Assembly: GCF_900187025.1 (NCBI RefSeq)
Contig: NZ_LT906478.1
Location: forward strand, 2,855,551 to 2,919,550
Reading direction: 5' to 3'
Length of the DNA: 64,000 nucleotides
From: Listeria ivanovii subsp. ivanovii
GTDB lineage: Bacteria > Bacillota > Bacilli > Lactobacillales > Listeriaceae
Positions 51,651-61,374 of the stretch are shown here, in pieces. The position numbers and the translations under genes are program-made. Every line of letters starts with the position of its first letter. Position 1 is the first letter of the stretch. Below the pieces are notes generated by a model, which did not search any database, had not been told where the DNA came from, and saw only the letters and a list, made by a program, of their open reading frames with translations.

Positions 51651-53645
51651 TTATTTAAATAACTTACCAATTTTCTTAAACAAACCATCCTCAATAATAT
51701 CAATACCAATACCCCAGTTACTATCAAGAATTTCTTTATTCGCTTTCACATAGTCTTTCAAATCTTTTCCTGAAATGGTGAGGTTGTGATATGGTTTATA
51801 CTCCAAATAAGTAGAAGCACCATTTTTCATCACTTTCTTCGTGACACGATGTTGTAGATACTTAGAATTAATATTACATTCTTGTCGTGTATACGAATCT
51901 TGTTGATCAATAGACTTATCTGTCGTCAAATGAATCTCCATTTTAATGACGTTACGATCAACCCAGTACGGGAAATCCTTATGGAAATGTTTTTCAGCCG
52001 CATCATCAATGAAGTTTCCCCAATTCCAGAAATGTAAATAGCGCTTTTTATTTTCTACAATATAAGGATCAGAAATAGTCGCCTTATATATGATTGAAAG
52101 TTCATTTAGTTCCTTATTATCTTCCACTATTTTAATCGACTCGTCGCTAAAATATTTATCAATCTCATTTTCTTCATATTTTTTGTACAATGTCATATTG
52201 CTATAAGTGGCATAATTGTAGCGATTGATAATATCTTTAATCGAGTCATTTTTGAACATTTCGCGTGAGCCATTAGCCATTTTGCCGCGTAACTTTCTTT
52301 CAAAAGTAATATACCCTTTGTTTTCTTTGACATCACATCGAGCAATTTCTTCCACTGATGGCACTTGATCTTGAAACGGCTCTTGTTTTTGTAATTCCGT
52401 ACCTTCTTTAATTTCTAAATAATACATAAAGCTATTTTTCTGGCGGTTTTCTAAAAATCCTTGGTCATTGTTGATAGTCGCATCCACAAAATAAACTTGA
52501 TTTTCATAATTTATTTTTAAAATCGCATGATTAAAATTGAAAGGGGACGGCGCATAGACAGGTAAAAAGATATCTCGATCATAACTAACTAAAATGAACT
52601 CCGAGTCCACTCCAAGATAATCTAATAGTACTTTTAGTAGAAGTGTTTTTGCCTTACAATCACCTTGTTTCGTGTTGTAAGTAACTTCAGCAGGTTGAGG
52701 CTCATGCCCATCCATCTCAGATTCATTGTATAAATAGTAAACTTCCTTTTGAACAAAATCGATAGCATGTCTGATTTTATGTTGCAACGAAGATAATTCA
52801 TCTAATTCTGAAATGAAATCGGCCGCAAAGTCAGTCACATCCACTTGATAGAACTTTTGATATAAATCACTAATAGTTTTTGTTATTTCTGGATAAGTTT
52901 TTTGTGTTGTAAAATCAATAAATGGCGCAAGTTCTAATTCATTTGGATTTTTCCCAATATAAGAATTTTCTTCAATGACATAAGATTTTTGATTTTCAAC
53001 AAATTCTTTCTCTTTTTCTAAAATATTTCCTTCATCATCACGGAAATAATTATAATTCACTTCTAGTTTTTGTCCTGTTTCATTTTTTAACTCAAAGCGG
53101 TATTTTCCATACGCCCAGTAGGAGTTTGGATACGTATAAATCCAGCGGAAAAATTGATTACGAATGCTATCTTCCTGATACTTCAGCTCAGTTGATGTTT
53201 CAATAATGAAAATATCATTTAAATGCAAATCTCGAATTAACACAGTCACTTTCTTTTCATCGTTAAAGCTAGCTTGATTTTCATCGCGTACATAATCTAA
53301 TACTTTCACATTTATATCATTTAGTTTATCGATTACTTTCCCATCACGAACAACAGATAAAGTATGAATATAAAGCACTTCATCTTCCGCTAAAATAAAA
53401 TTAGATTTTGCTGCCGAATTTAACATATTAGGGTCATTTAAAGTATATGCCATTGATGTGTAGCTTTTACGCGAATTAGGTTTTGCTGTTTCCACCATCT
53501 TGCACCAAAAACAATAATCTCGTTCTTGTGCTATTTGAGCTTGATAAAAATCCGTTTGTTGCGTCTCTAGCCAAGCATCGATATTTTCTTGTTTTGTTTC
53601 AGCAGAACTTATTTCAGGATCTAAAAAATAATATTCTTTTGTCAT
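51651..53645 (-). CDS. DUF3857 / transglutaminase-like protein
   Basis: 664 residues without signal peptide or membrane segment. An N-terminal DUF3857-like beta region (about 60-260) precedes a transglutaminase-core domain whose Cys-His-Asp triad is visible: Cys330 in KQGDCKAKTLLL, His373 in FNHAIL, Asp388 in YFVDATIN. The C-terminal 250 residues form a further beta-rich domain. The family, best known from Bacteroidetes and Proteobacteria, is mostly exported there; here it seems cytoplasmic. Substrate and reaction are unknown; a protease or amidase role is as likely as cross-linking. Monocistronic; the start ATG at 53645 follows GAGGAGAATATATA. Confidence 0.82.
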   Translation of the reverse strand: MTKEYYFLDPEISSAETKQENIDAWLETQQTDFYQAQIAQERDYCFWCKMVETAKPNSRKSYTSMAYTLNDPNMLNSAAKSNFILAEDEVLYIHTLSVVRDGKVIDKLNDINVKVLDYVRDENQASFNDEKKVTVLIRDLHLNDIFIIETSTELKYQEDSIRNQFFRWIYTYPNSYWAYGKYRFELKNETGQKLEVNYNYFRDDEGNILEKEKEFVENQKSYVIEENSYIGKNPNELELAPFIDFTTQKTYPEITKTISDLYQKFYQVDVTDFAADFISELDELSSLQHKIRHAIDFVQKEVYYLYNESEMDGHEPQPAEVTYNTKQGDCKAKTLLLKVLLDYLGVDSEFILVSYDRDIFLPVYAPSPFNFNHAILKINYENQVYFVDATINNDQGFLENRQKNSFMYYLEIKEGTELQKQEPFQDQVPSVEEIARCDVKENKGYITFERKLRGKMANGSREMFKNDSIKDIINRYNYATYSNMTLYKKYEENEIDKYFSDESIKIVEDNKELNELSIIYKATISDPYIVENKKRYLHFWNWGNFIDDAAEKHFHKDFPYWVDRNVIKMEIHLTTDKSIDQQDSYTRQECNINSKYLQHRVTKKVMKNGASTYLEYKPYHNLTISGKDLKDYVKANKEILDSNWGIGIDIIEDGLFKKIGKLFK

Positions 53646-54127
53646 TATATATTCTCCTCGGATAGTTTTTTATAGTCTTTAATATTCTAACAATAACTAA
53701 ATAAAATAAATAGGACAATATTATATTTATTACACTTTTTTTATTTATGTACACTTTTTAGTAAAAATTTCGACATAATTAGGAGGACTAAAAGTGTTTA
53801 TTTGATTTGCAATACTATGATAATGCTTTTGGTCACGCTAATTTTTCAAATAAAACATTCTATTTTTCTATCATAAATTCGCTCGCCTTCCATTTGCTGC
53901 GAGCGTTCTAGTACGCCAACTTGACAAGGATTTAAAAAGCTTGTTTTTTGATAAAAGAGGAGGATTATAATCTGGATTATTACGATTTCAAATTAAATTT
54001 CTATAATCGTTCAAATTTTGTTCACAATAAAACTAAATAACACATCTCTTTATGAAAATTGTTTAATTTTGACAGCTAAAAACGGGTTATTATAAAAGTA
54101 TTAGTTAAAAAATGAAGGAGTGAAAAA
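53646..54127. other. 482-bp AT-rich spacer upstream of the giant surface protein
   Basis: No convincing small gene. A GC hairpin CGCTCGC/GCGAGCG (53880-53905, 12-base loop) stands out in an otherwise AT-rich stretch; it lacks a T run and so is not a terminator. A good promoter lies at 54069-54096. The long leader could bind a regulator, but no site is recognised. Confidence 0.5.
54069..54096 (+). promoter_or_regulatory. SigA-type promoter of the giant surface protein
   Basis: Consensus TTGACA (54069-54074), 16-base spacer, TATAAA (54091-54096), with GAAGGAGTG and ATG 54128 following about 30 bases on. Confidence 0.82.
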
Positions 54128-57100
54128 ATGATTAGAAAAATTCTCGCAAGTATATTAGCCATTTCAATCATAGCGCAAACAGTAATGCTACCCACTTATA
54201 TAATAGCGAATGCACTAAATACTGAAATTCAACAAACAACTATTCAAATGCTAACAAATCCTGACTTAAATAATAATGAGATAATAATCCATGGTATGGA
54301 GAAAGAGAAAGAGTATAAGCTAATATTACCAAAGCCTCTCCAATTAGATACACAGAAAGTAGATAAAAATATTGCTTACAATAAATCCAAAAATGAAGTA
54401 ATAATTACAGGCACTGGCAGCAGTGTTTCCCTATTCTTGATTGCATCCAAAGAAGGGAGCTACCAGCTAGAACTCAAAGAAGGAACTAGCGTCGAAGCAG
54501 TATTAAATTTAGTTATCAAACAATCTGGAGACATATCCTCAAGAAATAAAAATATGTTAAAAAGCAACCTGTTAAGAACTGAACCTTTAACTATGAAGGC
54601 TTCTATTCCAGACAAACTATTACTCCAAGCAGAAGCCAGCAAAGCTACTCTAAATAACTACACCGAGCAGATGACTATTAGTTACTCTATTAATTTCCTT
54701 GATAGTTCTAGCACACTAAAAGATGGTAAACTGGTCATTGATTTTAAATCTTCTGGGATGGAACCAGTCAATTATCCTAAAAATATAACTGCTAACGTCA
54801 ATGTGAAATCAGCCGACTACAATGCAACTACTGGAAAACTAACCATTAATTTAGTAGATAATATCTTAAGTGGAGCACCATTTGATATTCCTATAGTTGT
54901 TCGTGCTAGTTATGATGCAGAGTCTGGGAAACCAACAGATTTAAAAGCAACTCTTTCAGGCAGTAAAAATACAGATGAAACTTATGCACCAGTTGAAAAA
55001 GCTATAACAGTCACGTTAGTCAAAGATAGTTCTATTAATGAATATGAACCAATTACATTAAATGATAATAGTTGGGACTTTTCTTCTACTAAAAATATAT
55101 ACTTTTTGAGTATGGAAGGCGGGTACAATATTACATGGCCAACGCTTGTCAAAAAAAGTATTGGAAATAAGAGCTTTAAAAATTTGAGATTAGAGTATCT
55201 TAAAGAAAATGGAGCAGGCACTTTCACTGTTAGAATGGCTGATCTTAGTATTGCTAAACCAGGTGAATCGTTTTGGTCTTCGCTTAGTTCTATCAATGGT
55301 AAATCAAATCAAACCATTAATACTACAGAAAAACAAGTGGTTGAATTTGGACCAGTTAATGCAAATATATATAATCAGATACAATTAACAGTATCCTCAA
55401 CCATTCCTAAAAATGCAGTCCCAGGAACTATTTATACAGGGAAAGTAAATGTATATGATGAAAATATTTTGATTAGTACCCTCAATTTAAATTCTGAAGT
55501 AGCTGCTGCAAAAACAGATATACGCGTAGATACTGAAGTGTCTAAAACAAGTATTTCAGAAAACGACATTATCGAATGGGCTTTTACACCCAGAATATCC
55601 TCAGCAATAACTGGAATTAATGATTTGCAGATTGTAGCGCCTATTCCAGAAGGGCTCGAAACATTATCGTTCACTCCGAATGATAATATGTTAAGTTTAA
55701 TTAAAAAATTAGAGTACTATCAAAATAATGAATGGCACACGTTGACGTCCAATACTAGTAACGGATGGGATTTAACAAAGATTAATGGACAAGCCAGCTA
55801 TCGAATTGAAAAATTACGAATTACTTATAAAGACAATATTGTAGATATAAAAGATTTTCCATCTCATTCACCAGGAATCATTAAATTACACAATACAGGT
55901 ATAAAAGCAGGAGATTCATTTATACTACAACCAGAATCTATTACCTATACTGACTTTGACCAAACAAACCAAAGTATTGATACAACCACAAATTCATTTA
56001 AAGAGATAATCCAAATAGTGAATACTCCACCAGATCCCCCAAAAATAAATGGAATGGTTTTCTTTCCGTCAGTTGTAACTAGTTATGGAGAAGGATTTAA
56101 TAACACCATCTTTTTTAACGGAGATACAATTGCCCAATCTGTTCGTTTAGCTTCTTATGCTAATGAGTTAAAGAACCCATATATCTTCGTTGTTGTACCA
56201 AAGGGAATAAGCGTTACAACAATAAGAAACTATATTCAACAACCTTATAATGGTTTGCTTGGTTATACGTACGCTCCAAGTTCTGGGATTAACGCTATCT
56301 ATCCAAAATCCTCCGCAGATATCAGCGGGGAAGAAACATTAGCTGATGGCTCCACCTTATTATATTGGGAAGCACCAGACACCAGTTTATCACCAGGTAT
56401 CAAAAATTGTGAGATGTTAACACTGGATTTAATGTTTAAATTGGATAAAGTGAACAGCGGTGAAAACCGTGTGGAATTTGGAATGGGCTCGATGACAGAA
56501 TCCGATTGGAATATAGAAGGAACTGGAAATACAGGACTAGTAACTAAAACACTATCAAGCGAACTCCAAGCTAAATTACCCGGAGTTTCATCTAGCAAAT
56601 ACCTTTCTACGACGATGACAGCTAATGTAGGTATTTCTAACAGTATAGCAACCACAATGAAAATCAAAGGTAGCCAAGATGAAGAACTTGTAAATGTAAA
56701 TTCTAAAACTGCCACTACCATTCCAGGAAAAAAAGTGGCGTATAATCTTGAATTTAAAAATAACGGCACTAAAAGTATGAATAATTTAGAGATTATTGAT
56801 ATCCTCCCTTTTGTTGGTGATCAATACGTCCTTGGAACAGGAAATCGAGGTTCCGAATTCTCGGTTATCCCAACTAGTGAAATTGAAGTACTTGTCAATG
56901 GAAAGAAAAGTGATACAGCGACTGTAGAGTATTCTACCAGCACTACCCCAACACGTTTTGATATAAATGGAGAAGATGTTCCAGGGGCTACTTGGCAAAT
57001 GACAGCCCCAACTAATATGTCAACCGTGAAAAGCTTTCGAATCAAATTGCCCAACACAGAATTTAAAGTAGGAGATCAAATTGTCCTCAACTTCGAAGGG

Positions 57101-59956
57101 ATTGTACCAATAGATTCCCCACGTAATGGCGAAATTTCCTACAACTCTGTGGCTTATCGAGTAGATAAAGAAACAGCATCTGGGATAACCAAATTAGCTT
57201 CTGAACCGCCACGTGGAGGAGTGAAAAGCACTACTCCAGCAACAGATTTAAGCCTTTCTGGAAAGTCCTTTACTGATTTTAATAAAAATGGCGTCCAAGA
57301 TACTAATGAAAAAGGTTTAAACTCTGTAGAATTAGACTTGTATAAAGAAAAAAATAACGAGTTTGAAAAAATAGAAACAATTTTTACATCTCCAGACTCC
57401 TCTAATCAAAATAATGGCTTATTTGATTTTAATGGTTTAGGAAATGGAAACTACAAAATTGCAGCTCATCTACCAAATAAAAATGCCGAGTTTATAACAA
57501 CTGGCATAAATAAGGTCGTTGTTGATTCAAAAGATGATACCATTGGCTGGTTAACCAAAAATGGTTCAACCGAATTTGCTATTGATGATTTAGCGAATGG
57601 AAATTTGAAATCCATTACAAATATTCAACTACCAATCTATATGCCTACTCCTGTACAAGGTGCAGTTATTTTCATGAATAAAGATGGGGAGCGAAAAATC
57701 ACTTATTACGGCGAAGGATATCAAGTGACTTTGTTAGACGAAGATGACAAAGAAGTTAAATCAGCTGTTACAGCGAATAATAAAGGGATATTTTCCTTTA
57801 GTGATGTTATTATTCAAAACCCAGTCAATTATAAACTAAAAGTTACCGCTCCCTCGAAGACTGAATTTGTGTATGCCCCACAAAACACCTTATTTAATAG
57901 TACTACTGGTGAATATGAGTTAAACAACCTAACACCTGATGTAGGTAGTATATCCGAAATTTACATTACAGATACAGGGCTACCAAGTACGGTAATCAAG
58001 CTAGACCGAGCTATTACACCTGAAGCCATTACTATCGATTCGAAAGATGCAGCAACACAAGTGACGAACAAATGGACGATAGAAGATAGCAACAACAAGT
58101 TAATCTATTCTGGCACAGGAAAAACTATTCGTATTCCTAATGATGAAGGAACTTATACTGCCAAAAATACCGTAACTGATGAAGCTGGTAATACAGCCTC
58201 CGATGAAAAAACATTTGATATTGATAATTCGGCACCTGTCCTTTCTGTGAATCAAGACGCTTCTATGGAGGTAAATAGCACCGCAACCAATATTAATTGG
58301 GTCAATCCTTTAATTATAAGCGCAACCGACGCACACGATGGCAACCTTACACCAACGATTGATTACAGCCAAGTCTTGTGGAACGAATTAGGAACTTATC
58401 CAGTGAAGGTAACTGCAACAGATACCTCTGATAATAAAGTAACAGAGACTTTTAATGTAAAAGTAGTTGATACCATCGCACCCAATTTAATCGTAACAAA
58501 TAATACATTAAACTACACAGTTGAAAGTATGCGGATGTTAACTGAACAAGATTTATTCACAGCAGCTGGTCTTGTTGGCATTGATAATTATGACTTAGTA
58601 CCTGGTCAAACACCACAACTAAACAAATTACCAATGATCTTCACGAGTGATTTTAGTACAGTTTTTAATGATATTTCAAAAGTGAAAAAAGGCCAGTATC
58701 AAGTTCAAGTAAACCTTGTAGATTCTAGTAACAATCAAGCAATACCACAATCAATTTCTATTATCGTAAAAGATACAAAAGCTCCAGTAATCATAGCGGA
58801 TGATGTGATATACCATGTAAATTCGAGTAAAACCGAAACTGATTTCTTACAGGATTCCAACATCAAAACGACCGATAATAATGATGAAACCGATGATTTA
58901 AAAATAACTACCAATTTTACTTCAAAAGTAGATTTAACAAAACCAGGAAAATATGAAGTTACAGTTCAAGCAGTAGATACTTCAAGTAACACAACAACTA
59001 AGACAATCCAAGTCCAAGTAGCAAAAGATAAACCAGTTATCTCTGCAGATAAGAAGATTAGTTATCAAGGAAAAACTTCTGTAACCGAAACTGATTTCCT
59101 AGCAGATATTCAGGCAGAAGTAACAGATGAATTAGACGGAAATATTGCTATTAAAAGTGACTTTACGGAAAAAGTTAATTTAAACAAAGTTGGCAAATAT
59201 GAAGTTACTTTAAACTCTGAAGATTCGTATGGAAATAAAGCTAATCCTGTAATAATCGAAGTAACTGTATATAATCAGATTTCCCCAATATTCCAAAATG
59301 TACTCAATCAAACCATTGAAGCAACCAATAAACTACCGTCTCTATCCACTATTTTTAATATTAAATCAATAGATTATATGACTGGAGCGAAAATAAAGGT
59401 TACGTATACCTCAGAGCAACCTATTAAAGGAAATGTTCCAGGTAAATATTCTGTTAAAGTAACAACAAAAGATACAGCCGGAAACACAGCAGAAACAACC
59501 GTTACATTAACAATTGTCGACACAACGCTTCCAGTATTAATCATAAATAAAGAAAAAATAAGTTATACAAAAGGAAAAACTATTTCAGAAAAACAATTAT
59601 TTCAAGATATTGGAGTGAGTGCTGTAGATAATAATGGCACAGTAGAAGTCACATCCAACATAGCTAAAGTTGTGAATTGGAATAAAGTAGGCGACTATAA
59701 ATTGACAATCACAGCTACTGATTCATCTGGAAATATTACCAAAAACACCATTATACTAACTATAAAAGATAGCGAAAAATCGCTCCATATCGTACCAAGT
59801 AACCAAAAAAATGGTAATCAAACTCCCTCTCCTGCAAAGGAAAAAAACATGCCAAAAACAGGAGATGATTGGAATACTGAGTTTATTCTAATCGGTGTAA
59901 TGCTTCTTTTAACAGGAATTTGGTTATTCTGTAGAAAAGATACAAAGACAAAATAA
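54128..59956 (+). CDS. Giant cell-wall surface protein (1942 residues) with MPKTG sorting signal
   Basis: Signal peptide (about 1-30), several beta-rich domains of unknown family (about 35-830), a DUF11-like segment (about 838-985), an SdrD-B-like domain with its calcium-type motif DFNKNGVQDTNEKGLNSVELDLY (about 1040-1145), and about six Ig-like DUF5011 repeats (about 1366-1890). The sorting signal is MPKTG at 1908-1912, followed by hydrophobic helix LIGVMLLLTGIWLF and basic tail, so the first Leu of LPXTG is replaced. Sortase A may still accept it. Probably an adhesin; promoter and ribosome-binding site are strong, and no frameshift is seen. Confidence 0.9.
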   Translation: MIRKILASILAISIIAQTVMLPTYIIANALNTEIQQTTIQMLTNPDLNNNEIIIHGMEKEKEYKLILPKPLQLDTQKVDKNIAYNKSKNEVIITGTGSSVSLFLIASKEGSYQLELKEGTSVEAVLNLVIKQSGDISSRNKNMLKSNLLRTEPLTMKASIPDKLLLQAEASKATLNNYTEQMTISYSINFLDSSSTLKDGKLVIDFKSSGMEPVNYPKNITANVNVKSADYNATTGKLTINLVDNILSGAPFDIPIVVRASYDAESGKPTDLKATLSGSKNTDETYAPVEKAITVTLVKDSSINEYEPITLNDNSWDFSSTKNIYFLSMEGGYNITWPTLVKKSIGNKSFKNLRLEYLKENGAGTFTVRMADLSIAKPGESFWSSLSSINGKSNQTINTTEKQVVEFGPVNANIYNQIQLTVSSTIPKNAVPGTIYTGKVNVYDENILISTLNLNSEVAAAKTDIRVDTEVSKTSISENDIIEWAFTPRISSAITGINDLQIVAPIPEGLETLSFTPNDNMLSLIKKLEYYQNNEWHTLTSNTSNGWDLTKINGQASYRIEKLRITYKDNIVDIKDFPSHSPGIIKLHNTGIKAGDSFILQPESITYTDFDQTNQSIDTTTNSFKEIIQIVNTPPDPPKINGMVFFPSVVTSYGEGFNNTIFFNGDTIAQSVRLASYANELKNPYIFVVVPKGISVTTIRNYIQQPYNGLLGYTYAPSSGINAIYPKSSADISGEETLADGSTLLYWEAPDTSLSPGIKNCEMLTLDLMFKLDKVNSGENRVEFGMGSMTESDWNIEGTGNTGLVTKTLSSELQAKLPGVSSSKYLSTTMTANVGISNSIATTMKIKGSQDEELVNVNSKTATTIPGKKVAYNLEFKNNGTKSMNNLEIIDILPFVGDQYVLGTGNRGSEFSVIPTSEIEVLVNGKKSDTATVEYSTSTTPTRFDINGEDVPGATWQMTAPTNMSTVKSFRIKLPNTEFKVGDQIVLNFEGIVPIDSPRNGEISYNSVAYRVDKETASGITKLASEPPRGGVKSTTPATDLSLSGKSFTDFNKNGVQDTNEKGLNSVELDLYKEKNNEFEKIETIFTSPDSSNQNNGLFDFNGLGNGNYKIAAHLPNKNAEFITTGINKVVVDSKDDTIGWLTKNGSTEFAIDDLANGNLKSITNIQLPIYMPTPVQGAVIFMNKDGERKITYYGEGYQVTLLDEDDKEVKSAVTANNKGIFSFSDVIIQNPVNYKLKVTAPSKTEFVYAPQNTLFNSTTGEYELNNLTPDVGSISEIYITDTGLPSTVIKLDRAITPEAITIDSKDAATQVTNKWTIEDSNNKLIYSGTGKTIRIPNDEGTYTAKNTVTDEAGNTASDEKTFDIDNSAPVLSVNQDASMEVNSTATNINWVNPLIISATDAHDGNLTPTIDYSQVLWNELGTYPVKVTATDTSDNKVTETFNVKVVDTIAPNLIVTNNTLNYTVESMRMLTEQDLFTAAGLVGIDNYDLVPGQTPQLNKLPMIFTSDFSTVFNDISKVKKGQYQVQVNLVDSSNNQAIPQSISIIVKDTKAPVIIADDVIYHVNSSKTETDFLQDSNIKTTDNNDETDDLKITTNFTSKVDLTKPGKYEVTVQAVDTSSNTTTKTIQVQVAKDKPVISADKKISYQGKTSVTETDFLADIQAEVTDELDGNIAIKSDFTEKVNLNKVGKYEVTLNSEDSYGNKANPVIIEVTVYNQISPIFQNVLNQTIEATNKLPSLSTIFNIKSIDYMTGAKIKVTYTSEQPIKGNVPGKYSVKVTTKDTAGNTAETTVTLTIVDTTLPVLIINKEKISYTKGKTISEKQLFQDIGVSAVDNNGTVEVTSNIAKVVNWNKVGDYKLTITATDSSGNITKNTIILTIKDSEKSLHIVPSNQKNGNQTPSPAKEKNMPKTGDDWNTEFILIGVMLLLTGIWLFCRKDTKTK

Positions 59957-59961
59957 TACAA

Positions 59962-60013
59962 AAAAGTGGAGATACTGGTGTTTTGAAATAACACCAATTA
60001 TCCCCACTTTTTT
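59962..60013 (+). terminator. Terminator of the giant surface-protein gene
   Basis: AAAAAGTGG...CCACTTTTT with an inner TGGTGTT/AACACCA stem, followed by Ts on the plus strand. The following 200 bases up to the ASCH gene hold only a parS site. Confidence 0.85.
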
Positions 60014-60219
60014 ATTTTAAAAATATTCAACTGCTTTTCTTCATAAACGTAGCCAACACTATTGGATATAAATAAAATTATCTAGCAATTTTATCAAAAA
60101 ATATTGATCACTAGCCTTTTAATTGAGTTGATTATAGATTTAGCAAATCCTATTTTAAATCAAATGAAGTTAGGCTTGAAAAATGGGACACTAAAATTTT
60201 TAATAGTATGCCCTTAGAA

Positions 60220-60235
60220 TGTTTCACGTGAAACA
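60220..60235. other. parS site (ParB-binding), 3' of the ASCH gene
   Basis: Perfect TGTTTCACGTGAAACA inside a longer inverted repeat (TAGAATG...CATTCTA, 22-23 bp), the copy nearest to oriC in this window. Confidence 0.93.
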
Positions 60236-60237
60236 TT

Positions 60238-60699
60238 CTATTTATAAACAACCTCAAATTCCTCGCAAACTACCAGAACCTCTTCATTAAACTCAATTCC
60301 AAGTTCAACTGACTCTTTTGTAAAAAAGGAAGTATGTACTTTTCGCCAATAAACAAGCGTTCTATTCCCTTCCCCTTCTAAATAAGCAAACCTCTCAGGA
60401 ACTTCATTAAACGGCATAATCGTTACTTCAACAAGTTTAATTATCCCCATCGCTTCTTCTTCGCCATCTAAAATGACAACATATGAACCAACAGAAGGCA
60501 TTACTTCTCCGCCCTGGTCATACCAATAAAATAAACTACTAGTACCTGTCTTCGTGCCATCCATTACAATTCCACCAAGTTCATTTGCCATTTCAGCAGA
60601 GTCTCCAAATGCCCATGCTTCAAACTTAGTTGGAGCATCTTGATTTTCTGTTCGATAGTTTTGCCACATTTTATTTACTGAATCTTTGTAATTCGTCAC
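60238..60699 (-). CDS. ASCH domain protein
   Basis: 153 residues of the ASCH group (PUA-like fold): KFEAWAFGDSAEMANELGGIVMDGTKTGTSSLFYWY is the hallmark Gly-x-Lys-x-x-Thr region, and later GEGNRTLVYWRKVHTSFF. Such proteins are thought to bind RNA or act as amidohydrolases on modified cytidine (the EcYqfB type); no firm role here. The start is GTG 60699 after TAGGAGGAGACTTAA. Cut off from jag by a terminator. Confidence 0.85.
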   Translation of the reverse strand: MTNYKDSVNKMWQNYRTENQDAPTKFEAWAFGDSAEMANELGGIVMDGTKTGTSSLFYWYDQGGEVMPSVGSYVVILDGEEEAMGIIKLVEVTIMPFNEVPERFAYLEGEGNRTLVYWRKVHTSFFTKESVELGIEFNEEVLVVCEEFEVVYK

Positions 60700-60713
60700 T
60701 TAAGTCTCCTCCT

Positions 60714-60748
60714 AAAAAAAGACTGAGGCTCCTAAAAACCTCAGTCTA
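60714..60748 (-). terminator. Terminator of the yidC-jag unit
   Basis: AGACTGAGG and CCTCAGTCT form a perfect 9-bp stem over a 10-base loop, followed by seven Ts on the minus strand. Confidence 0.9.
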
Positions 60749-60753
60749 AAACT

Positions 60754-61374
60754 CTATTTTCTCACTGGTTTAATTACGATATAACGATAAGGATCGCGAC
60801 CTTCAGAATGCGTTTCAATTTTTTCATTCTCACTTAAAATAGCATGAATGATTTTTCTTTCAAAAGAAGGCATTGGTTCTAAATGGACAGCACGCTTTGT
60901 TTTAACAGCTTTATCAGCCATTTTGTTAGCTAGAAGTACTAATGTTTCATGACGACGTTCTCGGTAATCACCAACGTTAACAATAATATTTTTGTATTGA
61001 CTTGTAGTTTTATTAGCAATTAGTTGGGTTAAATACTGAAGTGCATTAAGCGTTTGACCGTGTTTTCCAATCAACATACCTAAGCTTTCACCTTTAATTT
61101 GTAACTTCACATCTTTGCCAACTTCTTCCACATCAATGGTAATTTCTGCACCCATTTTTGTCGCAACATCTAAAAGATAATCAATTGCTACTTGAGTACC
61201 ATCTTCTTTTTCAATTACTTTCACCATGGCTAATCTGGAACCAATTCCGAAAATACCTTTTTTACCTTCATCAAGAATCTCCACTTCCACTTTATCACGT
61301 GTCGTTTCTAAACTAGTAAGGGCATTTTGGATGGCTTCTTCAACTGTTGAACCTTGCGCAGTTAAATCTCTCAC
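60754..61374 (-). CDS. jag: RNA-binding protein Jag (KhpB/EloR)
   Basis: 206 residues: Jag_N domain (TAQGSTVEEAIQNAL, KKGIFGIGSRLA), KH domain with GMLIGKHGQTLNALQYL and R3H domain ending SEGRDPYRYIVIKP. In streptococci it works with KhpA in controlling cell elongation through RNA. The start GTG at 61374 overlaps the yidC stop in GTGA, so the two are coupled as in Bacillus spoIIIJ-jag. Confidence 0.95.
   Translation of the reverse strand: MRDLTAQGSTVEEAIQNALTSLETTRDKVEVEILDEGKKGIFGIGSRLAMVKVIEKEDGTQVAIDYLLDVATKMGAEITIDVEEVGKDVKLQIKGESLGMLIGKHGQTLNALQYLTQLIANKTTSQYKNIIVNVGDYRERRHETLVLLANKMADKAVKTKRAVHLEPMPSFERKIIHAILSENEKIETHSEGRDPYRYIVIKPVRK

Noticed and set aside
53880..53905. CGCTCGC/GCGAGCG hairpin as a terminator
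   Set aside because: No T run on either strand and no gene ends there; left as a structural oddity in the spacer.
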